From Kosakonia oryzendophytica (GTDB taxonomy: Bacteria > Pseudomonadota > Gammaproteobacteria > Enterobacterales > Enterobacteriaceae): DNA of 64,000 nt. Position 1 is the first letter of the stretch; the number at the start of each line of letters is the position of its first letter. The translations under genes were made by a program, and so were the position numbers. This document shows, piece after piece, positions 7,432-14,367 of this stretch. Below the pieces are notes generated by a model. It searched no databases. It was not told the origin of the DNA and saw only the letters and a program-made list of their open reading frames with translations. The stretch covers positions 78,218 through 142,217 of the forward strand of contig NZ_FMAY01000012.1 of NCBI RefSeq assembly GCF_900094925.1. Reading direction: 5' to 3'.

Positions 7432-8022
7432 TCAATGATTATCATCCTTCATTTCCGGATTCTTTGGATGGTGTGCTAACAAGTGTTTGTACCGTTTAAG
7501 GATTATGTTCGATAAATTGAGTTCATTAAGGAAATGCTGTTCTAATGAAAATCCCGCAACATCAAGATCAATACTTTTGTTATTCATGTTTTGTTGCGTT
7601 GTTTTTATACCTTCCATTAAAATGCCTTGCTCATGATAATAATCCATGATAAGAGTGATGTCTTCCTTGTCGAGTTTACTTAATTCGTTGAAATAGGCTT
7701 TGTATACCTCATTGGTTTGGTTAGATGCAATTTTTAAGCGGGCTCCTCCGAGAAAGTTGAGATTAATGGCGAATGGTTCACCTGTTATATGCTCTGCGTT
7801 TTCGTCATAACCTATTTTTCTTGTGCTATCGAGAAACTTAAGAGTGCTGTGGTTATAAGAGATTTCATACGCAAACATTGTGCGAATGTTATTTTTTTTA
7901 GCTATTGTTTTTGATTCATCGTGATAATTAGTGTAAATAATGTTTCCTATAAAAAGCATCATTGCAAGAATTACTGAGCTTGCTTCCCAGTTTATTTTTT
8001 GGAGCATATTTCTAATTGTCAT
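7432..8022 (-). CDS. Unknown single-pass membrane protein
   Basis: The 196-aa protein starts at 8022 after GAGGATAAAA. One hydrophobic helix (ASSVILAMMLFIGNIIY) near residues 13-30 is followed by a largely soluble, charged domain rich in N and K. I recognise no family. It is AT-rich, oriented opposite to the GH19 pair and in the satellite's left cargo region. It could be a cargo gene such as a defence or exclusion protein, but nothing in the sequence shows a mechanism. Confidence 0.5.
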   Translation of the reverse strand: MTIRNMLQKINWEASSVILAMMLFIGNIIYTNYHDESKTIAKKNNIRTMFAYEISYNHSTLKFLDSTRKIGYDENAEHITGEPFAINLNFLGGARLKIASNQTNEVYKAYFNELSKLDKEDITLIMDYYHEQGILMEGIKTTQQNMNNKSIDLDVAGFSLEQHFLNELNLSNIILKRYKHLLAHHPKNPEMKDDNH

Positions 8023-8034
8023 TTTTATCCTCAA

Positions 8035-8479
8035 GTTTTCAAAAAGCTAAACTAAATCACTATAAACTAAATGTGCAAACATATTGCAGTTATTAATTAT
8101 GAACTGTTGCGAGATATTGATACAGAAGATAATAGGTGAATCTCGTCTTAGGCTGACCCGAATGATATATGTTAAGGATACGCATTCTTTGACATCATGA
8201 ATGAGAGGAATTCTTAATGATAATGAAGGGGTTACCCCTTCAGCGATATTGCTAAGTAGTCGTATGGGCGTCATTTCTGCGAACAACTAGAGACATTATG
8301 TTAGGTTTACAGATCGCTACCGGAACCAGATTGCCATGACCATGCGGATAGCGGCAGATTTCCTCATGGCATGACATTTCACCAAGCGATTAGCTGGTTC
8401 CACTAATATTGCTATTGACAGCAATGGTCACCATTTTCGTTGTATGTTTTCGAGGGATGGGGATAAAAAATTTTTTTCA
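8035..8479. other. Gene-poor stretch between cargo and replication region
   Basis: No convincing gene is seen. A 79-codon open frame on the minus strand has no ribosome site and no protein-like pattern. Base composition changes from AT-rich cargo to the satellite backbone across this region. Confidence 0.4.
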
Positions 8480-8580
8480 GTAAAACAGTTTAAACTGTTC
8501 ACTAAGCGTTTTTGTTGTTTATTTTCATTATGTTACGTAGTGAATGGTCGGTGAAGAGTGAACAGTTAACTCTTCACTAT
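8480..8580. other. Iteron cluster resembling the P4 crr replication region
   Basis: Copies related to GGTGAACAGT occur in both orientations: AAACTGTTCAC at 8492-8502, GGTGAAGAGT at 8549-8558, GTGAACAGTT at 8558-8567 and ACTCTTCAC near 8570-8578. The segment contains the palindromes AAACAGTTTAAACTGTT and GTGAAGAGT/ACTCTTCAC. Phage P4 alpha binds repeats of this type (GGTGAACAG) at its origin and at a second site, crr. A matching cluster lies at 12632-12740. Together they flank the alpha operon, as in P4. Confidence 0.65.
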
Positions 8581-8595
8581 GTGCTATTCGCAGGT

Positions 8596-8621
8596 AAAAA
8601 AAGACCGGCAATCGCCGGTCT
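8596..8621 (-). terminator. Terminator after the alpha gene
   Basis: Read leftward, GACCGGCGATTGCCGGTC forms a hairpin followed by seven T residues. It lies just beyond the stop of the alpha gene at 8629 and would end the leftward satellite operon. Confidence 0.75.
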
Positions 8622-8628
8622 GTATCGG

Positions 8629-10962
8629 TTATTTCGTTGTGGGCTCATCGCACTTCGGCAACCAGTCGCCGTTGCTTTCCTCTCTGAGAGTAAGGTTAGT
8701 CTGCATCCCCTGATTTGTTCGCCGCTTGTCATAGTTCAGGCCGTACTCTTTCAGCATGGTGGGTAATCCCTTGCCGAACATCGTCAGACTCAGGGTGTTC
8801 TTGTAGCCGTGTGCCTCCATATACACCAGATAGGCGTGATACAGGTAAAGCCTCGGCTGGCGTGGAATGATGTTGGCGTTACCCATATACATGCCGTCCG
8901 GTGCAGGGCGTTCCTGTAAATAGCCGCAAAAATCAAACGCCGGGTCAGCATCGCGCTTGATGCTGAGTGCCTCGCCGGAGTTCTGCTGCGACTGGAGCAG
9001 CGTGCGGGCGGTCATCGGTTCGCTGAACTTCTGCATAAGCTGGCGCACAATGACGGCCAGCTCGCGGGCGATTTTATCCTTCAGGTGCGGGTCGCGTTCT
9101 TCCGGGGCAATCTGTTCCGGGAAATGCAGAATAACCCGGCGGCGCGATACACCGCCGCTGCGGTCGGTGAAGCGCATCGGGTTATTGTTCACGGCCAGAA
9201 TCACCGCCGGAATGTGGGTGGAATAGGCGTCGCGGTATTTCGGGTCAACTGACACCGCATCACCACCGGTGATGGCCTTGAGCCCCGCACCGTCCCCGCT
9301 CCATTTCTCCTGGTCAGGCAGACGGATGAGCGAGAAGCCTATCAGGGCGGCGCGCTCGCGGGGTGATTCCAGCGTTTCAATGGTCGCGGAGGTGGCGTTG
9401 TCCTCGCCTGCGAGCATGGTCGCAATTTCGGCCAGAATACTTTTCCCGCTTCCCCCTGGCCCCGTCACCTCAAGAAAGAGCTGCCAGTCGTAGCGGTTCG
9501 CCAGCACCATAAACAGCGCAGCGAGAATCACGTCGCGTTTGTCAGCGCGGCCACCGGCAGCACGGTCGAGCCAGCGCCAGAAATGCGGGGCATGGGTTTC
9601 CAGTGTTTCGCCCGCCACCGGCGGGGTGAAATCCACCTCGCACAGGGTGCGCAGCCAGTGGGATTTGTGGTGCGGGCTGAACGTGCCGCTCACAGTATCG
9701 AGCACGCCGTTACGAAAGCCAATCAGCCGCCGCGCCGGAGCGCCCTGTTGCGGAACAATCAGTTTCAGGGTCTCCACCACCGAGGCAATTCTCCCTGACG
9801 AGAACGGCGCGCGCAGGCGCTGGAAGAGTGCGGCCACATCACGGGAAAAGTCAGCCGGGGAAATCACTTTCCAGGCTCCGGCTTCATAGCGGGAAAGGAG
9901 CTGCCCGTTTGCATCCACGGCCAGCGCCTCGCCGTAGTGCTCATGCACGCGCATCGCCTTCTCACTGGTGCTCATGGCGGTAAATTCCGCCTCGCTCATG
10001 GTGTCGAACGGGCTGGCGACCGGTGGCTTAATGGCATCGTAAATCGCCTGACGCGTGGCCTGCTCGCCCTGCTGCATAAATGCGTCATTCCAGTCCCCGA
10101 ACACCGGCGGCAGGGCAACCACACCGGCGCAGGCTTCTGCGGCCGCAGCGGCTTTTGTCTGCCCCTCGCCGTTCAGGTCACGGTCGGCAGCGAGGACAAT
10201 CTGACAGCCCGGATGCCGGTTGCGGGTAAGGCTCGCCAGAGAAAGAAGGTTCACGGACGACAGCGCGACCATCACGGTTTCGCCGGTCAGGTGATGCACG
10301 GTCAGCGCCGTGGCGTAACCTTCGGCTATCCACAGACGTTTTCCCGCCTGTTTCTGCCCTTCGATGATATGGCATGCCCCCTTCACCTGGCCGCCTTTAA
10401 GTGTGCGCTTGTCGCCGTCCGCGTTAATGAGCTGGAGGTTCACCAGCGCGCCGGTGTCGTCATACAGCGGGACAATCACATCCCCGGCGCGGTACATCAC
10501 GCCGCCGGTTTTGTGCGTGGTGGTCAGCGTCAGGCATTCGAAGCCGGGGAATCCCTTGCGGGTCAGGTAGGCGTTACCGGTGGCTGAACGGCTTTTCCCC
10601 AGCAGACTGGCCGCCAGCTCGGCGGCCTCCCTGCGGCTGGCTTCGGTTTCTGCCGTATCAGCAGCAATTACCTTCGGGGCAACCGGCGGCAGGTTGCCGG
10701 TCACGGCGTTCACCCGGTCGGCGGCTTCGCTGACCGTCACGCCCAGCGCCTTTTCAACCAGGCTCAGGCCGTCACCCGCGCCGCACTGGTTGCAGAACCA
10801 CGTCCCGCGCCCCTCTTTATCGTCAAAGCGGAAGCGGTCAGCACCGCCACACACCGGGCAGGGCTGATGCCGGTTTTTAATGACCTTCACACCCAGCGCC
10901 GGGAGAATGCGCGGCCAGTGGCCGCACGCCTGTTTCACGATTTCCGTTACGTTCATTTTCAT
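8629..10962 (-). CDS. alpha: P4-type alpha replication protein (primase/helicase/origin binding)
   Basis: The protein is 777 aa, the same length as P4 alpha. In order: a zinc-binding primase start (CPVCGGADRFRF ... CNQCGAGDG, residues 35-65), a Toprim-like segment (LWIAEGYATALT, residues 208-220; AADRD, near 260), a superfamily-3 helicase region with Walker A GPGGSGKS near residue 500 and ILAVNNNP near 590, and a C-terminal domain that in P4 binds the iterons. It primes and unwinds satellite DNA without host DnaA or DnaG in P4. It is last in a leftward operon with two or more coupled small genes, between the two iteron clusters. Confidence 0.95.
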   Translation of the reverse strand: MKMNVTEIVKQACGHWPRILPALGVKVIKNRHQPCPVCGGADRFRFDDKEGRGTWFCNQCGAGDGLSLVEKALGVTVSEAADRVNAVTGNLPPVAPKVIAADTAETEASRREAAELAASLLGKSRSATGNAYLTRKGFPGFECLTLTTTHKTGGVMYRAGDVIVPLYDDTGALVNLQLINADGDKRTLKGGQVKGACHIIEGQKQAGKRLWIAEGYATALTVHHLTGETVMVALSSVNLLSLASLTRNRHPGCQIVLAADRDLNGEGQTKAAAAAEACAGVVALPPVFGDWNDAFMQQGEQATRQAIYDAIKPPVASPFDTMSEAEFTAMSTSEKAMRVHEHYGEALAVDANGQLLSRYEAGAWKVISPADFSRDVAALFQRLRAPFSSGRIASVVETLKLIVPQQGAPARRLIGFRNGVLDTVSGTFSPHHKSHWLRTLCEVDFTPPVAGETLETHAPHFWRWLDRAAGGRADKRDVILAALFMVLANRYDWQLFLEVTGPGGSGKSILAEIATMLAGEDNATSATIETLESPRERAALIGFSLIRLPDQEKWSGDGAGLKAITGGDAVSVDPKYRDAYSTHIPAVILAVNNNPMRFTDRSGGVSRRRVILHFPEQIAPEERDPHLKDKIARELAVIVRQLMQKFSEPMTARTLLQSQQNSGEALSIKRDADPAFDFCGYLQERPAPDGMYMGNANIIPRQPRLYLYHAYLVYMEAHGYKNTLSLTMFGKGLPTMLKEYGLNYDKRRTNQGMQTNLTLREESNGDWLPKCDEPTTK

Positions 10963-10971
10963 TATTTTTCC

Positions 10972-11292
10972 TCAGTGCACGACCGGCGCGGTGATATGGC
11001 GGGCGCATAACTCTTCCATCACGGCCAGGCCCAGAAAGGAGAGCGACGGCGCGGTTTTAAGCGGTGCGGCATTCATTAAATCTTCCAGCAGTGCACAGGC
11101 AATCTGGCGGCCTTTTTCCTCGCCGTGCTGGCGCAGATAAAACCCTTCCAGCTCGGCGGCGATGGCGGATTCCAGCGCATCAAGCGTCAGATGTGGATAG
11201 CGGTGCTGGCGCTGACACAGGGTCAGCCAGGCACAGGCCACGGCGCGGCGGTAAAGTGCAGCGCGCAGGGCGGGCGGTAACGGCTGTTTCAT
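10972..11292 (-). CDS. P4 orf106-like protein
   Basis: The 106-aa length and position, directly before alpha, match P4 orf106. The sequence is helical and alanine/leucine rich ([23 protein letters not shown]) and ends APVVH. The start overlaps the preceding gene's stop (ATGA), and 9 bases separate its stop from alpha. No molecular function is known to me; it probably assists satellite replication or its control. Confidence 0.7.
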   Translation of the reverse strand: MKQPLPPALRAALYRRAVACAWLTLCQRQHRYPHLTLDALESAIAAELEGFYLRQHGEEKGRQIACALLEDLMNAAPLKTAPSLSFLGLAVMEELCARHITAPVVH

Positions 11293-11516
11293 ACCTTTTC
11301 CTCCCCGTCGAGCCAGCGCCGGTTGCAGCGTTCTATCACGGCATCGAGCTGATCCGTCATCAGGTAAATCAGGGAAATGAGTTGCAGACGCTCAGCCGGA
11401 TCGCGGCGGAGTATCACGCTGTCCTGTTCCGCTGCCAGCTCGCCTACCAGATGGCCGATATTGCGCAGGTGCTCAAGATATCTGAGATCGTCAAGGGTGA
11501 GGATGGAGCGACTCAT
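11289..11516 (-). CDS. Small satellite protein of the alpha operon
   Basis: The 75-aa protein begins [17 protein letters not shown] at 11516. That start overlaps the upstream stop at 11513 (ATGA), and its own stop overlaps the next start at 11292. It is a charged helical protein ([32 protein letters not shown]). Short genes of this position are present in P4-type elements, but I cannot assign a P4 name with certainty. A longer frame from 11594 is unlikely because it overlaps the upstream gene. Confidence 0.6.
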   Translation of the reverse strand: MSRSILTLDDLRYLEHLRNIGHLVGELAAEQDSVILRRDPAERLQLISLIYLMTDQLDAVIERCNRRWLDGEEKV

Positions 11517-11707
11517 GCGCGCACCTCCGCAACCGGCAGGCGACCGGCAAACGAGAGAACATAATCGCGAACGAGGGAACGGCGCGCAGTGCACTCGTCT
11601 CCGGCAACGGTGCGGAGCATACAGATACGGGGCTTGCGGTCTGCACGACGAACGGCGGCAAACACAAAGACAAACTGCGGGTGTGACGGGGTGAGGGTCG
11701 TAGCCAT
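11513..11707 (-). CDS. Icd/Kil-like cell division inhibitor of P4-type elements
   Basis: The 64-aa product ([21 protein letters not shown]..., [19 protein letters not shown]) matches the conserved tail of 'host cell division inhibitor Icd-like' proteins in P1/P4-type elements. GGAG lies 9 bases before ATG 11707. The same frame stays open upstream to 12070, passing through the C4-type RNA. P4 and P1 also have a nested longer frame there, so a longer product is possible. Expression would normally be silenced in the lysogen by the antisense RNA encoded just upstream. Confidence 0.65.
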   Translation of the reverse strand: MATTLTPSHPQFVFVFAAVRRADRKPRICMLRTVAGDECTARRSLVRDYVLSFAGRLPVAEVRA

Positions 11708-11764
11708 AAAGGCATTCTCCAATAAGTAGCGGTTAGTGCTACCACCGGAAACGCCAATTTCACT

Positions 11765-11850
11765 GGTGGCAGCCCGAACGGGGTTGGCGTAACCGGCCTT
11801 ATTGGAAACCGGCCAGCCCGAAGGCTGCCCCGCCCGGACTGCCATTATCT
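11765..11850 (-). ncRNA. C4-type antisense immunity RNA
   Basis: Read leftward, this region has the hairpin CAGCCTTCGGGCTG, then GGCCGGTTTCCAATAAGGCCGG, ACGCCAACCCCG and a second TTCGGGCTGCC. It lies in the leader of the Icd/Kil-like gene, where P1 C4 RNA and the P4 CI RNA are encoded. These RNAs pair with the leader and stop expression of the downstream lytic operon. The exact ends are not visible. The region 11708-12066 has no other separate gene; a frame runs through it as the N-terminal extension of the Icd-like protein. Confidence 0.55.
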
Positions 11851-12066
11851 GAATGAAACCATGGTGCAAAACTGGACACCACAGCCCGGAAAATGGGTGT
11901 GTCTGAGCCACGACATAAAAAAACACGCCTGGCGCGTGTTGTGTCGCCAATAAGTTACGCGGAACGCCAATTCCGGCTGCCGATTTTGCGACAGCGGGAA
12001 AACTATACCTGGTAATGCCGACAGGAAGCAAGCCAGAAAAAGGGCCGTTTTGCTGACCGGGCAACA

Positions 12067-12333
12067 TCATGCATCACAGCCCCGGTTACGTGCCGCGATG
12101 CGGTCACTCATCCAGGCAGTAATTTCACTGTGCGCCCACGCCACGTTTTTTCCACCGAGAGAGATTTGTTTCGGGAAAGCCTCCCGGCTGATGAGGTCGT
12201 AAATGGTAGAGCGGGACAGACCGCATAAATGCATCACTTCCGGCAGACGTAAAAAGCGCTCCTGAATAACGTCGGAAACCGGCATTAATGGCGCGGCAGG
12301 GGCAGAAGACGGGGAAGAAAAAACGGTGTGCAT
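12067..12333 (-). CDS. vis: Vis/AlpA-family DNA-binding regulator
   Basis: The 88-aa length equals P4 Vis (orf88). A MerR/AlpA-type helix-turn-helix is visible: [41 protein letters not shown]. In P4, Vis acts as excisionase and regulates its own promoter and the late genes. It is the first gene of the leftward satellite operon. Confidence 0.85.
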   Translation of the reverse strand: MHTVFSSPSSAPAAPLMPVSDVIQERFLRLPEVMHLCGLSRSTIYDLISREAFPKQISLGGKNVAWAHSEITAWMSDRIAARNRGCDA

Positions 12334-12631
12334 CGGGCTACCTCATAATGTCCATACAGTGCCGGTCGTGTCTTTCCGGCTTCGGGTAGCGCTCTATTTT
12401 GTGCATATTTTTGCATATTACAACAAGGGGGCTTCAGGCTGTTTCCTGCATGGTTGTCTGTTTAATAAGCAGCTTATTTTTCGGGTTTGCCTCTGTTTGC
12501 CAATAAATGTCAATGTTGGCCAATATAACCAGTAACTAAAATTGCAAACCTTTTTATCCAATTAATTCGGCGGGTATTAACAGGAAAAAACATCAGAAAA
12601 AAATACTGCTGTACCGGAAGAAACAAAAAGC
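12334..12631. other. Satellite control region upstream of vis
   Basis: No gene is supported. The 300 bases become AT-rich and contain TTGCATATTACAA near 12412 and TTGGCCAATATAACCAG near 12514, which could be promoter parts for the leftward operon. I cannot fix start sites. The iteron cluster begins at its right edge. Confidence 0.35.
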
Positions 12632-12740
12632 CGGTGAACAGTAGTGAACAGTCGGTGAACACTTAACCTCTCAACTGTTCATCCTTTAACTTACTGTATT
12701 ACTTATTATTTTATTTATCAGTGAACAGTGTGAAGAGTTA
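12632..12740. other. Satellite replication origin, iteron cluster
   Basis: Direct iterons CGGTGAACAGT (12632-12642), AGTGAACAGT (12643-12652) and CGGTGAACAC (12653-12662), the inverse ACTGTTCAT (near 12674), and GTGAACAGTG and GTGAAGAGTT (12721-12739) surround an AT-rich stretch at 12689-12720. The repeat unit is that recognised by P4 alpha. This is the better candidate for the initiation site because of the AT-rich centre. Confidence 0.7.
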
Positions 12741-12853
12741 ACTACAGAAAAACAAACAGAAAGAGGGCTTTTCCTGCGACCTCTTTCTGGCGAGCCGGTT
12801 TTTTCAGCGGTTTTCTGTGCCATCCCGGCCACAACTGCAACCGGTCGTTTCGT

Positions 12854-12871
12854 TGTGCAGGGCGCGGCAGA
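12854..12871 (+). promoter_or_regulatory. Possible Ogr/delta activation site for the satellite late operon
   Basis: GTTGTGCAG at 12852-12860 matches the start of the late-promoter motif repeated in the P2-like prophage of this window (GTTGTGCCA). The spaced form is TGT-N12-AGA, one base off the TGT-N12-ACA site of P2/P4 late activators. It is only about 50 bases before the chosen start at 12906, so the exact geometry is uncertain. Confidence 0.35.
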
Positions 12872-12905
12872 ATGCACTTACATTGACAATACAGAGAGCC
12901 CCGCC

Positions 12906-13703
12906 ATGAAAACTGAACTTATGACCTCCATCATGAAAACCATCGGCAGCACGCAGACCGGTGCCTCCCGCGCCGTTATCGACGGAGCCCTTAAGACCGT
13001 ACATAAAAAAGCCGCAGAGGATAACGCCGCTGCCGTCAACCGTGCCCTGAAGGCCTTTACAGAGGCAAAAGCCGCTCACACCGGCAGCATGCTAAAACTG
13101 AACGACATCGGCGCAGCCATCACGCGCAGCGAAAAGGAACGCCAGAACGCGCTTGAGGAAAGCGCCGCAGCAGAGAAGAGCTGGCGCGAGCGTTTCCGCA
13201 GTCTCGGCGGTGCCATGACACCGGAGCTCAGGGCCGGACACAGCAGACACATCGCCGGTCGTGAGCTGGCGGAGGAGTTCACCGGCCTGATTGCTGAACT
13301 GGAGACGGACAAATCCCGCGCCATGCTGGAAGCATGCACGACAGGTAAAACGTATGTCACTGAGCATGCACGGGCGTTTGGCGTCTGCGCACAGGCAGAG
13401 TGGGCAGAGGCCATGCGGGACATCAGCCCGGCGCTGGTGCGGGCATTCTGTCTGCGCCTGCGTGCGCTGGAGCTGAACGGTGCGACGCGCCCGGCGGACA
13501 TTCTGGCTGAGGAGCTGCACATGCATGTTGCGGTGCAGGCACAATTTTATAACTTTGATATGGACAATGAGCCGGTCTTCTCACAACTCGGCATGCACCG
13601 CCCGCCGCTGACCGGCGTGGATATGACGCTGTATAAAAGTCCGCTGAAGCGTTCGCAGCTTGCCACGCAACTGGCCGAAAAGAGAAAGCAGGCGAAGGAC
13701 TGA
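12906..13703 (+). CDS. Satellite late-operon protein (Psu/Sid position)
   Basis: The 265-aa protein starts MKTELMTSIMKTIG. It is mostly alpha-helical and alanine/glutamate rich, with probable coiled coil over residues 50-100 (AITRSEKERQNALEESAAAEKSW), and ends LYKSPLKRSQLATQLAEKRKQ. The end resembles the P4 Psu tail (IFSRKSAQLASRQ). In P4 this operon encodes Sid (small-capsid scaffold), delta and Psu (capsid decoration and Rho inhibitor). I cannot decide between Sid-like and Psu-like roles. The following gene, 3 bases on, is the zinc-finger activator. Confidence 0.55.
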   Translation: MKTELMTSIMKTIGSTQTGASRAVIDGALKTVHKKAAEDNAAAVNRALKAFTEAKAAHTGSMLKLNDIGAAITRSEKERQNALEESAAAEKSWRERFRSLGGAMTPELRAGHSRHIAGRELAEEFTGLIAELETDKSRAMLEACTTGKTYVTEHARAFGVCAQAEWAEAMRDISPALVRAFCLRLRALELNGATRPADILAEELHMHVAVQAQFYNFDMDNEPVFSQLGMHRPPLTGVDMTLYKSPLKRSQLATQLAEKRKQAKD

Positions 13704-13706
13704 GCC

Positions 13707-13910
13707 ATGTTTCACTGCCCGTTCTGTAAACAGCCCGCGCACACGCGTACCAGTCGCTATCTGACGGAAAACCTCAAACAGCGCTATCACCAGTGCACCA
13801 GTATTGAATGCTCGGCCACGTTCCGCACCTCCGAGACGCTCGACGGTGTGATACGCAGACCGGCCATGCCGGAAAATCAGGTCCTGCAGGCAGATATTCA
13901 GCCACAATAA
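13707..13910 (+). CDS. Ogr/Delta-like zinc-finger late activator of the satellite
   Basis: The 67-aa protein MFHCPFCKQPAHTRTSRYLT ... RYHQCTSIECSATF has the CxxC...CxxxxC zinc site of P2 Ogr and P4 Delta. It is a single-finger form (P4 Delta is a double one). It would activate the satellite's late promoter and, in principle, helper late promoters. It is closely similar to the prophage Ogr at 30473-30667, so the two may cross-activate. Confidence 0.85.
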   Translation: MFHCPFCKQPAHTRTSRYLTENLKQRYHQCTSIECSATFRTSETLDGVIRRPAMPENQVLQADIQPQ

Positions 13911-14367
13911 TTCCCCGAAAATCTCCTGATTAATATGCGCCGGTACTGGTTACCGGCTGCGCCCTCAGTACCCCAAAAAACCGCTAAAAATCCCGATATT
14001 TTTCCGAAAAATACCCTGCATGCATCAGGTGCATTTAACTGCATTTATTTCCCTGCCAGCCGGAAGCCCGCCCGCACCGGTCCCGGCGCGGCCTGAGCCC
14101 GGTCATGCATCTGCATTTAAACCGCCCTGCAAAGCGGGCAGGCGAGGCGGGGAAAGCACTGCGCGCCGGAATAATAATTAATTATTCTAATTTAGGGTAT
14201 GTCAGTGAGTCGTTGTAGCGGAAAGACAATCATTATGTAAATGCCGGGCTATGTAACATACAATCTGAATCATGGTCGTTAAAATGTAATTGTTACATTC
14301 ATACTTTAATAAGTGAAAATGAAGGTGTGTGCGGCTAATCTTATAATTTTTTAGCAGGAGTAGTGAG
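13911..14367. other. Packaging region and gap before the cargo gene
   Basis: There is no gene in these 457 bases. The first part is GC-rich with several inverted repeats and CTGCATTTA repeats (near 14040 and 14110) leading to the cos site. After about 14165 the sequence becomes AT-rich, marking the start of the cargo segment. A ribosome site AGCAGGAG (14354-14361) precedes the cargo start. Confidence 0.6.
14141..14159. other. P2/P4-type cos site
   Basis: GGCGAGGCGGGGAAAGCAC is, as I recall it, identical to the 19-base cohesive end of phages P2 and P4. It is preceded by GC-rich inverted repeats such as GCCCTGCAAAGCGGGC (14124-14139). It lies between the late operon and the cargo/integrase end, as in P4. 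The satellite therefore appears able to be cut and packaged by a P2-like terminase. Confidence 0.8.

Noticed and set aside
8047..8286. 79-codon minus-strand frame in the gap after the membrane protein gene
   Set aside because: No ribosome site, unusual composition and no family resemblance.
11513..12070. 185-codon frame as a single long Icd-like protein
   Set aside because: The upstream part runs through the C4-type RNA region and lacks a convincing start; the short 64-aa form has a clear ribosome site. A longer product remains possible as in P1/P4.
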